This document shows positions 16,661 through 25,497 of a stretch of DNA of 64,000 nucleotides, in pieces. A model generated the notes under the pieces. It searched no databases and was not told the DNA's origin. It saw only the letters and a program-made list of their open reading frames with translations. The DNA comes from JAEUIE01 sp046350055 (GTDB taxonomy: Bacteria > Planctomycetota > Planctomycetia > Gemmatales > HRBIN36): NCBI GenBank assembly GCA_046350055.1, contig JAXMBC010000001.1, positions 3,348,001-3,412,000 on the forward strand, given 5' to 3'. Every line of letters begins with the position of its first letter. Positions within the stretch are counted from its first letter, which is position 1. Made by a program: the position numbers and the translations under genes.

Positions 16661-17029
16661 TCACTTCGGGGCCTGGTCTTCTTCCAGATGGAAGCTGTGC
16701 ATCAGGCGATGCATGAGGGGAGCCAGCAACAGGCCCGATGCCAATATCAGCACCAGTCCGCTGTAAAGAGCGTAGCAGCCGGCGAAGAGTTTACCTGCAT
16801 CGGATTTCATCTCAGCGAGAGGTCCCATTCCGGAAAGGATCATCGATGCATTGGCGAAGGAGTCAATCCAGGACAGCCCTTCGATGAAATGGTAACCCGA
16901 CATGCCAACAAACAGTGAGACGCCAATCAATACCAGCGAAGCAAGAAAGAATCGGACAAGCCGCCAGGCAAATGCTTGCCGGGAGAGCAGGGGTTGATGC
17001 TTCCGCTCAAAACCACGTCGCCTGGACAT
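16661..17029 (-). CDS. Small two-helix channel-like membrane protein
   Basis: 122 residues with helices at about 22-42 and 76-97. The segment between them, SWIDSFANASMILSGMGP, is placed like a pore helix and filter of minimal two-TM cation channels, although GMGP is not the canonical TVGYG. The start at ATG 17029 has GGAAGA upstream; longer in-frame readings begin in non-conserved sequence. It is directly followed by the DUF2252 gene. Ion selectivity cannot be inferred. Confidence 0.75.
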   Translation of the reverse strand: MSRRRGFERKHQPLLSRQAFAWRLVRFFLASLVLIGVSLFVGMSGYHFIEGLSWIDSFANASMILSGMGPLAEMKSDAGKLFAGCYALYSGLVLILASGLLLAPLMHRLMHSFHLEEDQAPK

Positions 17030-17266
17030 GCGTCTTCCATTTGAACAACACTGCGCCAACGGTGCTATCCTACCCTGGCCCAGTTCGTCTGCAACGGTAT
17101 TCCTCTGCCGTTGGGTGCCGTCGAGCGATAAGACTTCGGTGACACTACCTCTCGCAGAATCGAGCGAGACGCACCGCAGACCGCGCGACGATCTACATTT
17201 ACTATGGGCCAGCAATTGAGAGCACCGACACCACTGGTAAAGTACACCCAGCCCCTCCTAACTTGC

Positions 17267-17272
17267 TACAAT
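17267..17272 (+). promoter_or_regulatory. Candidate -10 element for a leaderless M24 peptidase mRNA
   Basis: TACAAT ends six bases before the ATG at 17279 and no Shine-Dalgarno sequence is present, so transcription would begin at or next to the start codon. No clear -35 box is seen. The same six-base spacing occurs before 60763 and 62580. Confidence 0.5.
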
Positions 17273-17278
17273 TTCTCC

Positions 17279-18400
17279 ATGCTTACCCCCTCCGATCTCG
17301 CTGTCCCGCATCCCTTCGCTGAGCGTCGCGCAAAGCTCGCCCACTACGTGCAGACCCAGGGTTTGCACGGCATCCTGGTCACTAACCCGACCAATGTCCG
17401 TTACCTCACCGGCTTTACCGGCGATTCGACCTATCTGCTGCTGAGCAATGACTTCACCCTGCTCGTCAGCGATGGTCGCTACACCCAGCAACTCGAAGAG
17501 GAATGCCCCGGGGTGCCACTCTTCATCCGCTCGCCCGGGATGAAGCTGACTCCAGCGGTTATCGAGCAGCTTAAATCCACCGGCTGGTCACATGTCGGTT
17601 GCGAGGCCATGCACCTCACCCTGGCTGAGTTCGAATCACTGCGTGGCGGTCTGGCCACCGTCCACTGGAAAGCCCTTAGCGAAGCGGTTGAACAGTTCCG
17701 CATGATCAAGGATGAGGCCGAAATCCTCGCCATTCAGCATTCGATCAGCATTGCTGAGAAGGCCTTTCTCCGTTTCAAGCAGTTCGTCCGGCCAGCCGAT
17801 ACCGAAATAGCACTGCACCATCGCATGGAAATGCTCCTACGCGATGGCGGAGCAGAAGCAGGTGGCTTCCCTGCCATCATCGCTGCAGGTCCTCGGGCAG
17901 CGTTGCCCCATGCTCCACCCACGAAGCTGGGTATAGCGAATCAGGAGATGTTGCTGGTCGATTGGGGGGCCCGGGCGAATGGCTATATCAGCGACTTGAC
18001 CCGCACTTGCCCCCTTCATAAAAACATAACCACAAGACTGAAGCCAGTTTACGACGCTGTGCAGGCTGCCCATCAGGCGGCGATGAACGCTGTGCGACCC
18101 GGAGTTCCCGGTTCCACCGTGGATGTTGCTGCCCGGCAAGCCATCGAAAAACGGGGATTCACCCCATATTCGCATGGCCTTGGACATGGCATCGGTCTGG
18201 ATGTTCACGAAGGACCGCAAATGCGTCTGGGTGTGGAGACCATTCTCCAGCCCGGCATGGTGGTAACCATTGAACCTGGCATCTACCTTCCCGACTGGGG
18301 AGGCGTGCGACTTGAGGACAACTACCTCATTACGCCCGGCGGTGCCCAGCGCCTCTCAACGCTCTCCAGCGAATTCGATGCGATGACGGTAAACTGGTAG
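17279..18400 (+). CDS. M24B metallopeptidase (Xaa-Pro aminopeptidase)
   Basis: Pita-bread fold aminopeptidase of 373 residues. Metal ligands are visible: two aspartates in LVDWGARANGYISDLTRTCP, the histidine in HGLGHGIGLDVHEG, and glutamates in TIEPGIYLP and GVRLEDNY. The N-terminal creatinase domain contains TNPTNVRYLTGFTGDS. It removes N-terminal residues next to proline and acts in the cytosol. It stands immediately upstream of accB and accC, an arrangement seen in many bacteria. The ATG at 17279 begins the conserved sequence. Confidence 0.93.
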   Translation: MLTPSDLAVPHPFAERRAKLAHYVQTQGLHGILVTNPTNVRYLTGFTGDSTYLLLSNDFTLLVSDGRYTQQLEEECPGVPLFIRSPGMKLTPAVIEQLKSTGWSHVGCEAMHLTLAEFESLRGGLATVHWKALSEAVEQFRMIKDEAEILAIQHSISIAEKAFLRFKQFVRPADTEIALHHRMEMLLRDGGAEAGGFPAIIAAGPRAALPHAPPTKLGIANQEMLLVDWGARANGYISDLTRTCPLHKNITTRLKPVYDAVQAAHQAAMNAVRPGVPGSTVDVAARQAIEKRGFTPYSHGLGHGIGLDVHEGPQMRLGVETILQPGMVVTIEPGIYLPDWGGVRLEDNYLITPGGAQRLSTLSSEFDAMTVNW

Positions 18401-18430
18401 CCATGCATATTATCGAGGGAGATTGCCCAC

Positions 18431-18946
18431 GTGGCTGACCCAAAGAAGCCTGAGAATAGTTCCATGCCCCGACCGTTTGATGTGCATGTTGTCGATCACC
18501 TGGTCAAGCTGATGAGTCAGCACGAACTGACCGAAGTACACCTGGAGGAAGGTGATCAGGTGATCCGCCTTCGTCGTGGCCCCAAGCATGTGGCCGTAGC
18601 ACCCATGGCACTGGCCCCTGCACCCGTGGCAGCAGCCCCGGCAGCCGCAGCGCCCGCCGCTGCACCAGCCGCTCCTGCTGCAGCTCCCGCGCCGGCTGGT
18701 AAGAAGCAGCTCGAAATCAAAAGCCCTACGCCCGGCACCTTTTACCGCGCTTCCGGCCCCGATGCGGAGCCGTTTGTCAAAGTCGGCACGCGGGTCAAGG
18801 CTGATTCGGTAGTCTGTATCATCGAAGCCATGAAGGTTTTCAATGAGATACCTGCCGAAGTCAGTGGCACCATTGCCAGCATCAAGGTGGATGACAAAGG
18901 CCCTGTGGAATACGGGCAGGTGCTGTTCCTGGTCGATCCAGACTGA
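18431..18946 (+). CDS. accB: Acetyl-CoA carboxylase biotin carboxyl carrier protein
   Basis: 171 residues. The N-terminal helix region ([18 protein letters not shown]) is followed by an Ala/Pro linker (about 54-90) and a biotinyl domain from [10 protein letters not shown] to the end. The biotin-accepting lysine is K135 in EAMKVFNEI. It carries the carboxyl group between biotin carboxylase and carboxyltransferase in the first step of fatty acid synthesis. The start is GTG at 18431, with GAGGGAG upstream. ATG 18464 is less likely, because it would sit just before the conserved domain. Confidence 0.95.
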   Translation: MADPKKPENSSMPRPFDVHVVDHLVKLMSQHELTEVHLEEGDQVIRLRRGPKHVAVAPMALAPAPVAAAPAAAAPAAAPAAPAAAPAPAGKKQLEIKSPTPGTFYRASGPDAEPFVKVGTRVKADSVVCIIEAMKVFNEIPAEVSGTIASIKVDDKGPVEYGQVLFLVDPD

Positions 18947-18950
18947 GTAT

Positions 18951-19101
18951 AGGAGCCAGAAGTCAGGAGCCAGAAGCCAGAAGGAAGACAAGCAAAGCTC
19001 TTGTATCCTGTTTTGTGACACACTCTCCTGACTTGCTCCAACTGCTGGCTTCTGATTCTATCTCCAATCTTCTGGCTCCTGACTACTGGCTCCTGGCTTC
19101 T
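18951..19101. repeat. Inverted low-complexity repeat between accB and accC
   Basis: A 25-base arm (18952-18976) made of GGAGCCAGAAG/TCAGGAGCC words is matched in inverse by 19069-19093 with one mismatch. Further copies of the word lie beside both arms (18977-18983, 19094-19101) and a partial copy near 19041. The transcript could fold into a long hairpin between the two genes, ending 7 bases before the accC ATG. Confidence 0.75.
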
Positions 19102-19107
19102 AAATAC

Positions 19108-20481
19108 ATGTTCAAACGCATCCTAGTCGCCAATCGTGGTGAAATCGCACTTCGGGTGATCCGGGCGTGCCGTGATCTCGGCATCCAGGTAGTCTCCGTG
19201 TTCAGCGAAGCTGACCGCGATGCGCCGTATGTCAAGCTGGCTGATGAAGCCATCTGCATCGGTCCTGCCGCTGCGGCGGAGAGCTATCTGCATATTGGCC
19301 GCATCATTGCAGCAGCTGAACTGACCGATGTGCAAGCTATCCACCCTGGCTATGGCTTCCTCTCCGAGAATGCTCACTTCGCTCAAGTCTGTCGTGATTG
19401 TAAGATCGAGTTCATTGGCCCTCCAGCCGATGCAATGAAGAAGCTGGGTAACAAGAACGAAGCCAAGAAGATCGCCCGTGCCGCTAAGGTGCCTCTCGTT
19501 CCTGGCTCGGAAGGACTGATCACCAAGGAAGAAGAAGCGATCCAGGTAGCGGCCAAGATTGGCTACCCGGTGCTGGTGAAAGCTGCAGCAGGTGGTGGTG
19601 GTCGTGGCATGCGTGTTGCCCACAATGAAATCAGTTTGAAGACAGGCCTCAAACAGGCCAAGCAGGAAGCAGAAGCTGCCTTTAAGGATGGCACGGTCTT
19701 CCTGGAGAAGTATGTCGAACAGCCTCGCCATGTCGAAGTGCAGTTTATCGGCGATATGAAGGGCAACGTGGTGCATCTGTGGGAGCGAGATTGCTCCCTG
19801 CAGCGCAGGCACCAGAAGCTGGTGGAAGAATCACCTGCCCCGAATCTGCCGCAGAAGGTGCGTGAAGAGATCTGTGCCTCTGCCGTGCGACTCGCCAAGG
19901 CTGCAGGCTATTACAACGCAGGCACGTGCGAGTTTCTCGTCGATAAGGATCACAAGTTCTACTTCATCGAAGTAAACAGCCGCATTCAGGTGGAACACCC
20001 TGTCACGGAACTCGTCACCGGCGTCGATCTGGTCAAGGAACAGATTCGCGTGGCAGCGGGAGAGAACCTCTCGTTTACGCAGAAGCAGATCGTTCACCGC
20101 GGTTGTGCCATCGAATGCCGCATTAACGCCGAAGACCCGGCTCGCGACTTCGCCCCGTCCCCCGGACTCATCACCAAATGGCAAACTCCGGGTGGCCCCG
20201 GCGTCCGGCTCGATACGCACGTCGTGACTGGCTACAAGGTGCCACCGAATTACGATTCGATGGTTGCCAAGCTGCTGGTCCATCAGCCTACGCGAGCCGA
20301 AGCCATCGCCACCATGCGGCGAGCGCTGCGGGAGTTCAGCGTGGAAGGCATCAAGACGACCATCCCGTTGCACAAGGAAATCTTCGAACTCGCCAGCTTT
20401 GTCGAAGGGCAAGTCGATACCACCATGATCGAACGCTACCTGTCGGGCAAAACCAAGGAACGCCCGGCCCTGAAAGCGTAG
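19108..20481 (+). CDS. accC: Acetyl-CoA carboxylase biotin carboxylase
   Basis: 457 residues, usual for AccC. It opens [20 protein letters not shown]; the ATP-grasp glycine loop is [12 protein letters not shown]; the catalytic segment [14 protein letters not shown] and the C-terminal region DFAPSPGLI are intact. It carboxylates biotin on AccB using ATP and bicarbonate. The ATG at 19108 is set by homology; no ribosome site precedes it, because the upstream bases belong to the repeat arm. Translation may depend on coupling or a leaderless transcript. Confidence 0.96.
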   Translation: MFKRILVANRGEIALRVIRACRDLGIQVVSVFSEADRDAPYVKLADEAICIGPAAAAESYLHIGRIIAAAELTDVQAIHPGYGFLSENAHFAQVCRDCKIEFIGPPADAMKKLGNKNEAKKIARAAKVPLVPGSEGLITKEEEAIQVAAKIGYPVLVKAAAGGGGRGMRVAHNEISLKTGLKQAKQEAEAAFKDGTVFLEKYVEQPRHVEVQFIGDMKGNVVHLWERDCSLQRRHQKLVEESPAPNLPQKVREEICASAVRLAKAAGYYNAGTCEFLVDKDHKFYFIEVNSRIQVEHPVTELVTGVDLVKEQIRVAAGENLSFTQKQIVHRGCAIECRINAEDPARDFAPSPGLITKWQTPGGPGVRLDTHVVTGYKVPPNYDSMVAKLLVHQPTRAEAIATMRRALREFSVEGIKTTIPLHKEIFELASFVEGQVDTTMIERYLSGKTKERPALKA

Positions 20482-20484
20482 TGT

Positions 20485-21450
20485 TTAGAGTCGTGGTGGG
20501 TTGGGTTTGACAGGTGCCTCAAACGTGTGCACACCTTTCGTCTTCACCTTGCGGTAGTACACCTTGCCATTGCAGGTAATGTAAAGCGTTTGCATATCTG
20601 CCCCGCCAAAGCAGACGTTGGAGCATGCCCCCGATTGCATGGGTGACGGAATAATGCAGTTCACCCGCCCAGCCTGATCGCACACCTGCAAACCGATCCG
20701 GGTGGTTACATAAAGTCGCCCGGCTGTATCGGTCTTCAGTCCATCGGGCCAGGCATCATCTGCAGTATCTGGCACATGCAGGTGGTAGTACTTCTGCTTG
20801 TGGGCCAGGCTGCCATCGCCTTGTATCTGGTAACTGTAAACCCAGTGTGACCGTGAGTCAGCCACATACAGCAGCGACTGGTCAGGCGAGAGGGTGATGC
20901 CGTTGGCAAACTTCAGTCCCTTGTCCACCACCTTCTTCTCGCCACTGGGGCTGATGTGCCAGAGCTGGCTTGAATCGCCTTGCGGGTTGGTCACGTAGAT
21001 GCTGCCATCGTGCCGTACTACCAGGTCATTGCCTTTGATGCCTTCGGCAACGGTCGTTACTTTCCCAGCAGGATCGTATGCTACCACTTTGCCCAGTTGA
21101 CTGCCCGTGGCATAGAGCCTGCCATCAGGACCGAAGCCCAGGCCGGAGACTCCCTGGGTGTCCTTCTGCCATTCAGTCACTTCATTCTGCAGGCTGGTGC
21201 GGAAGATCTTGCTGCGGGGCACATCCACAAAGAATGTCTCACCATTTTTGTTGGCGATAGGCCCTTCAGTGAAGAGGTAGCCGTCCTTCAGCAACTTCCA
21301 GTCTTCGCCGGGAATCAGAATCTCCTGCAGTTGCGGTGAGCCTTTACCCTTGCACACGGGCTGGGGGATGATCTTTCCACAACCAACGCATGGCATCGGG
21401 GAAGACTTCGGTGGCATGCTTGCCATCGTGCCCACCGGTACCCCAGACAT
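20485..21450 (-). CDS. SMP-30/gluconolactonase-like domain, split from the esterase by a frameshift
   Basis: Six-bladed propeller of the SMP-30/gluconolactonase/LRE type: YLFTEGPIANKNGETFFVD, GLGFGPDGRLYAT, GNDLVVRHDGSIYVTNP, KFANGITLSPDQSLLYVADS and WPDGLKTDTAGRLYVTT. The recognisable sequence begins near 21345 (GKGSPQLQEILIPG). The upstream part of this open frame, to 21450, is the wrong frame of the esterase gene and is not conserved-looking. No signal peptide or ribosome site belongs to this half. It probably belongs to one esterase-lactonase fusion now in two frames. Confidence 0.8.
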   Translation of the reverse strand: MSGVPVGTMASMPPKSSPMPCVGCGKIIPQPVCKGKGSPQLQEILIPGEDWKLLKDGYLFTEGPIANKNGETFFVDVPRSKIFRTSLQNEVTEWQKDTQGVSGLGFGPDGRLYATGSQLGKVVAYDPAGKVTTVAEGIKGNDLVVRHDGSIYVTNPQGDSSQLWHISPSGEKKVVDKGLKFANGITLSPDQSLLYVADSRSHWVYSYQIQGDGSLAHKQKYYHLHVPDTADDAWPDGLKTDTAGRLYVTTRIGLQVCDQAGRVNCIIPSPMQSGACSNVCFGGADMQTLYITCNGKVYYRKVKTKGVHTFEAPVKPNPPRL

Positions 21451-22192
21451 GGTTGACTTCGTAGCCGGCGAACTTCAGAGAGCGTTCCATCTCCTGGTTG
21501 GCCATCCACCAGTCACCGCCGTAGATGTTGAGATCATTGCTGCCATCCTGCAGGAAGATGCGGATGGGCTTGGGTTCATACTTGCGGATCAGCGTGGGAT
21601 AGTCATTCGCACCCCGTAGACCAACATAGGTGCCGATGGAACTGAACACGCGACTGAATGCGTCAGGCCGCTCCCAAGCTGCAGTGAATGCACACACCGC
21701 TCCACTGCTGGCTCCTCCGATTGCTCGATCATTGCCATGCTTCGATAGTACAACTGGCCGGCCATCACTGGCCTTCCTGGTCTCTACGTCGGGCAGAAGT
21801 TCCTTGAGCAGGAAGTTGACATAGTTATCACCCAGACCATCATACTCGTAGCTGCGATTGAACCGGTCGAGTGCTTTGTCATTCGGTGCCTTCACCCGGC
21901 CATGCATCACGAAGATGCCAATGGTAATCGGCATTTCCTTGTTGTGGATCAGCTTGTCGAACACTTCAGGAGCCTTGTATTGCACTCCGTCCTGATTGAC
22001 ATAGACGCAGGCAGGCGTCTTGCCGTCGTATTGCCTGGGGATGTAGACCCAATAGTCGCGGTTGGTGCCGGGAAAGACCGTGCTCTTGCTGAAACTGAAC
22101 TTCAGCACTTCCCCCTTGGGAACAGGAGCAGTCTCCTGAGCCCGGACCATCGTGATACCGCACAACAGGACGATGAAACCCATTCGATACAT
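21344..22192 (-). CDS. Exported alpha/beta-hydrolase esterase, N-terminal half of a split fusion
   Basis: The signal peptide MYRMGFIVLLCGITMVRAQ follows an AAGGG ribosome site. The mature part resembles enterochelin-esterase-type hydrolases: GTNRDYWVYIPRQYD, PACVYVNQDG, the nucleophile region GGASSGAVCAF, and a late GGHDGKHATEVFP with a candidate catalytic histidine. The frame ends at TAA 21344-21346, right where the SMP-30 domain begins one frame over; skipping one T would read on as QGKGSPQLQ. Alone it is a plausible 282-residue esterase. Confidence 0.82.
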   Translation of the reverse strand: MYRMGFIVLLCGITMVRAQETAPVPKGEVLKFSFSKSTVFPGTNRDYWVYIPRQYDGKTPACVYVNQDGVQYKAPEVFDKLIHNKEMPITIGIFVMHGRVKAPNDKALDRFNRSYEYDGLGDNYVNFLLKELLPDVETRKASDGRPVVLSKHGNDRAIGGASSGAVCAFTAAWERPDAFSRVFSSIGTYVGLRGANDYPTLIRKYEPKPIRIFLQDGSNDLNIYGGDWWMANQEMERSLKFAGYEVNHVWGTGGHDGKHATEVFPDAMRWLWKDHPPARVQG

Positions 22193-22250
22193 GCTGCACC
22201 CTTGCAAGAGAAGAATGCAGCGTACCCGCTCGCCCTCAGAAGGCAACTAT

Positions 22251-24542
22251 TTACTTGAATGGTGTGGTTGCCATTGGTGTAACCGGCTTAGCAGGTCCAC
22301 CATTAGCAGATACAGAGACTCGTGTGCTAGATGGTGGCCTTTCTGGTTGCTGAATGGTTTGAATGGAAGTGGGCATGAGCAGAAATGCCAGAACTACGAG
22401 CACAAGCCAGATGGCCAGGATGACCAGTGCCATGCGTTTGATGGATTGCCAGGTAACCGGGGCGAATGCCAGAAGCAGGGCCAGTAAACCTCCGATGAGT
22501 AGCCCGGCGATCCAGCCTGCCGCCTCACTGCGATAGGCAATGACGCCCTGGAAGGTTAATGCCAGCCGCTGTAAATCATGTTCGGTATTGAGCGTTACAT
22601 AGATCAGCCCAGTCGCCGCGCCGAGAAATAGTATCGCGAGAATGGCGAACTGTGCCCGACTGGTCAGTTCCTGCCCACTGAGCTTGATGGTGCGTAGTAC
22701 CTTGCTCAACAGGTAGACGCCTATCCATACAAGGATGATGCCTAGTCCAAAGTAGTGGAAGGTATATTCGTTGCGATAGAAGTTGTTAAACAGCGTGCGA
22801 ATCGGATCACCTGCTGCCAGTGCACAGCTAAGCCACACCAGTAACGCTGAACCGAACCCGAGAGTCAGAATGGTAAGCAGACCGATGACGGCAATCTGTA
22901 AAGTCGGAGGTCCCTGCAAACTTGCTGGTGTGAAATCGTACCGGGGTACGGCCGGAGACGGGAAGGTGTTGCTATTCTTCAACTGACGATGGAAAGCCTC
23001 TCTCACCTCAGGTCGCAATAACAACACGATTGCGAGGATTCCGGCAGGAATGCTCAGCAGGGTAACCAGGATAGTCGGCCAGCGCACGTAGATGAGTTGT
23101 TCCAGCCGTGCGCGTGAGGGACTACTCCAGTTGATGATCCTGTCGCGAAGGTTGCGAGCCTCAAAGGAGTACCCGCGAGCTTCCTCCATGGTGCTGTTGA
23201 ATTTGATGCCTTGCTTTTCAGCTAGATCGATGAGTTGCTTGAGGGAGACCTCATCAGTCTGTGGACGTATGAGCAGACATAAGGGTGTCAGCGGTATCAC
23301 AGCCAGGAAGGCGCCAATCATGGCGAGGGGCCACCAGCGCCGCCACAGCATCAACATGCCAGCGACCGCGACCGCTGCACCAAAAAAGAGGTCCACCGTG
23401 GTTAAAAAGAACCATGTCTTGTTGCGTTCGGAATACTCCACATGCAGGTCATCCACCTGGAACATGCCTAAACAGAAAATGCCAAATTCCAGAAGTCCCA
23501 GGGCAAGGAGGGTTGCACCGACATACTGGAGGTTATGCAACCATACCCAGGTGGTATCGCCAGCTGGTTTCGCATGCACTGATACAGGCGGGGGCACTTC
23601 CTGTCGGCTGATCTGCTCCACATCCTGCTTGATCTGGCTGGCAAACTGGTATCGCCGGTCAGGTTCCTTCTCCAGCGTCTTCAGCACTACTTCGTCGATG
23701 CGAACATCGATCTGTACCTTCTGCGAGGGTGGCACGAACCGGCCTAAGGGTAATTCACCAGTCAGCAATTCATAGAAAACCACGCCCAGCGAGAAGATGT
23801 CGGCCCGCTGATCAACTTCACGCGATCCTTCCATCTGCTCTGGTGCCATGTAGCCCACGGTACCCATGACCTGATTTGTGGCGGTGAGATGTCGTGAGAG
23901 GGTGCTACCACCAAGGAGCTTGGCGAGGCCGAAGTCAGCGATCTTCACCCGGCCCCGCTTATCGAGCAGGATGTTTTCAGGCTTGATGTCGCGGTGCACC
24001 ACCCCTTCCTGATGGGCATACTGCAATGCGTCGCACACCTGTCCGACAATGCTCATGGCTTCCTTTGGCTCTACACTTTTAGCCTGAATCGCCTGCCGAA
24101 GATTGACACCATCAACGTATTCCATGATGAAATAGCACCAGCCCGCCTTATCGCCGTAGTCGTGGATATTGACGATGTTGGGATGGTTGAGGCGGGCCAT
24201 GGCACGCGCTTCTCGTGCAAAACGGTTGGCAAACTCCGCTTCCTGACCCGCGACTTTGGGAAGTATCTTGAGCGCGACCAATCGATCGAGCCGAAGCTGG
24301 CGTGCCTGGTATACCGCTCCCATCCCACCCTGTCCCAGGATCTGGATGATCTCCAGATCAGGAAAGTGTGGTGCCAGGTCTGCAATCGAAGGTGCAGTAC
24401 GCTGGCGGTCAAACGGTGCTGTTTGAGCACTGCCTTGCGAAGGGTTAAGCCCCGGCTTCAAGAGGCACGCAGCACACAAGCCACCGGGAGCATTCTCACC
24501 CACCGGGTTACCGCATTGCACACATGGAAGATGGTTGGACAT
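22251..24542 (-). CDS. Serine/threonine protein kinase with zinc ribbon and multi-pass C-terminus
   Basis: 763 residues. The N-terminus has a zinc-ribbon-like pair CVQCG and CAAC. The kinase domain (~54-320) has ILGQGGMGAVYQAR, VALKILPK, HRDIKPENILL near residue 184 and KIADFGLAK. The second half is a membrane region with about eight hydrophobic helices (first near 338-360, last near 730-750). No TPR or sensor fold is recognised there. It lies 61 bases downstream of an ECF sigma factor, the second such pair in the window. Membrane-integral output or sensing is inferred. Confidence 0.93.
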   Translation of the reverse strand: MSNHLPCVQCGNPVGENAPGGLCAACLLKPGLNPSQGSAQTAPFDRQRTAPSIADLAPHFPDLEIIQILGQGGMGAVYQARQLRLDRLVALKILPKVAGQEAEFANRFAREARAMARLNHPNIVNIHDYGDKAGWCYFIMEYVDGVNLRQAIQAKSVEPKEAMSIVGQVCDALQYAHQEGVVHRDIKPENILLDKRGRVKIADFGLAKLLGGSTLSRHLTATNQVMGTVGYMAPEQMEGSREVDQRADIFSLGVVFYELLTGELPLGRFVPPSQKVQIDVRIDEVVLKTLEKEPDRRYQFASQIKQDVEQISRQEVPPPVSVHAKPAGDTTWVWLHNLQYVGATLLALGLLEFGIFCLGMFQVDDLHVEYSERNKTWFFLTTVDLFFGAAVAVAGMLMLWRRWWPLAMIGAFLAVIPLTPLCLLIRPQTDEVSLKQLIDLAEKQGIKFNSTMEEARGYSFEARNLRDRIINWSSPSRARLEQLIYVRWPTILVTLLSIPAGILAIVLLLRPEVREAFHRQLKNSNTFPSPAVPRYDFTPASLQGPPTLQIAVIGLLTILTLGFGSALLVWLSCALAAGDPIRTLFNNFYRNEYTFHYFGLGIILVWIGVYLLSKVLRTIKLSGQELTSRAQFAILAILFLGAATGLIYVTLNTEHDLQRLALTFQGVIAYRSEAAGWIAGLLIGGLLALLLAFAPVTWQSIKRMALVILAIWLVLVVLAFLLMPTSIQTIQQPERPPSSTRVSVSANGGPAKPVTPMATTPFK

Positions 24543-24603
24543 GGTACACCCTGAATCATCGCTTCAGCATACGTAACGGATAATAACAGGAGTGTGACAG
24601 AGT

Positions 24604-25329
24604 TTATCGGGATTTTCTTGAAGCCAGGCTGAACAGGTACTGTATTTCTTCCTGTATCTGCTCCGGCTCCAGAACAGTCTCCCCCACTTCCTCCAGCAGC
24701 AGCTTGCGGTACGCTTTCCGCAATCGGGACAGTTGCTGCCGCTCGGCGGCGGTGGGCTTCACTGCGTTGTCTGACAACGTAGCAGCATCATCATCGCCAA
24801 GAATACGGGGCAACTGTCGCAGTATGGCAGCCTGCTCCATGGTGTTCTGGAATTGGTTAAGGAATCGATGGATGACGCGTTGCACGACCACATGCAGCCA
24901 GGCTAATTCAAAGGCCACCTCGGGTGAAGGCTCTTTGGCGACAGTCCGGAAGGCGTTTTCTCCCTGATGCTGGTAGAGACTGAAGTGCAGCTTGCTGCCG
25001 CCTCGTTTCCGTGCTCGTTGTTTTTCCTTTTCATGGGAGAGATAGTTCTTGAAGCAGCCCAGCAGGAAGGAACGGAATCGACCTTTTTCAGGTGTAGCCA
25101 CAGCCCAGGTGTTCCGGGTCAATAAGTCCAGAAGAAACGACTGTGTCAGCTCTTGTGCATCACTGCGATCGTAGCCCTGCTGTCTGAGGAATGCGTAGAG
25201 CGGCGTCCAGTAGTGTTCGCACAACTGCTCCAGTGCCTGACGTCTCTCGGCGTCATCCGTTCGGCCTGCAGCGGCAACGAGACTCCAGCGTGTTGTGGCA
25301 AAACGAACGTCGGCACGGGAACGAGACAC
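24604..25329 (-). CDS. ECF sigma factor of the planctomycete FATTRWSLV type
   Basis: 241 residues opening with the typical RFATTRWSLVAAA, region 2 (LEQLCEHYWTPLYAFLRQQGY, DAQELTQSFLLDLL, FRSFLLGCFKNYLS) and a divergent C-terminal region without a clear conventional sigma-4 helix-turn-helix. A GTG start at 25329 follows GGAG. It is upstream of the zinc-ribbon kinase and probably co-transcribed with it. Confidence 0.9.
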   Translation of the reverse strand: MSRSRADVRFATTRWSLVAAAGRTDDAERRQALEQLCEHYWTPLYAFLRQQGYDRSDAQELTQSFLLDLLTRNTWAVATPEKGRFRSFLLGCFKNYLSHEKEKQRARKRGGSKLHFSLYQHQGENAFRTVAKEPSPEVAFELAWLHVVVQRVIHRFLNQFQNTMEQAAILRQLPRILGDDDAATLSDNAVKPTAAERQQLSRLRKAYRKLLLEEVGETVLEPEQIQEEIQYLFSLASRKSR

Positions 25330-25497
25330 AAACAGACTCCATTGACTTCAGGGCAATCATGTTCAATCAGCTTGCACGAAACTCTTTGCATTTTGCGCGG
25401 CTGATTTCAATTGCATTCGTGCTTGGCAGGTAGGCAGGCCTACCATCGTGGTTTATCTCCTGCCTGTATTTCATCTGCGAATTGAACTGAGGATAGC

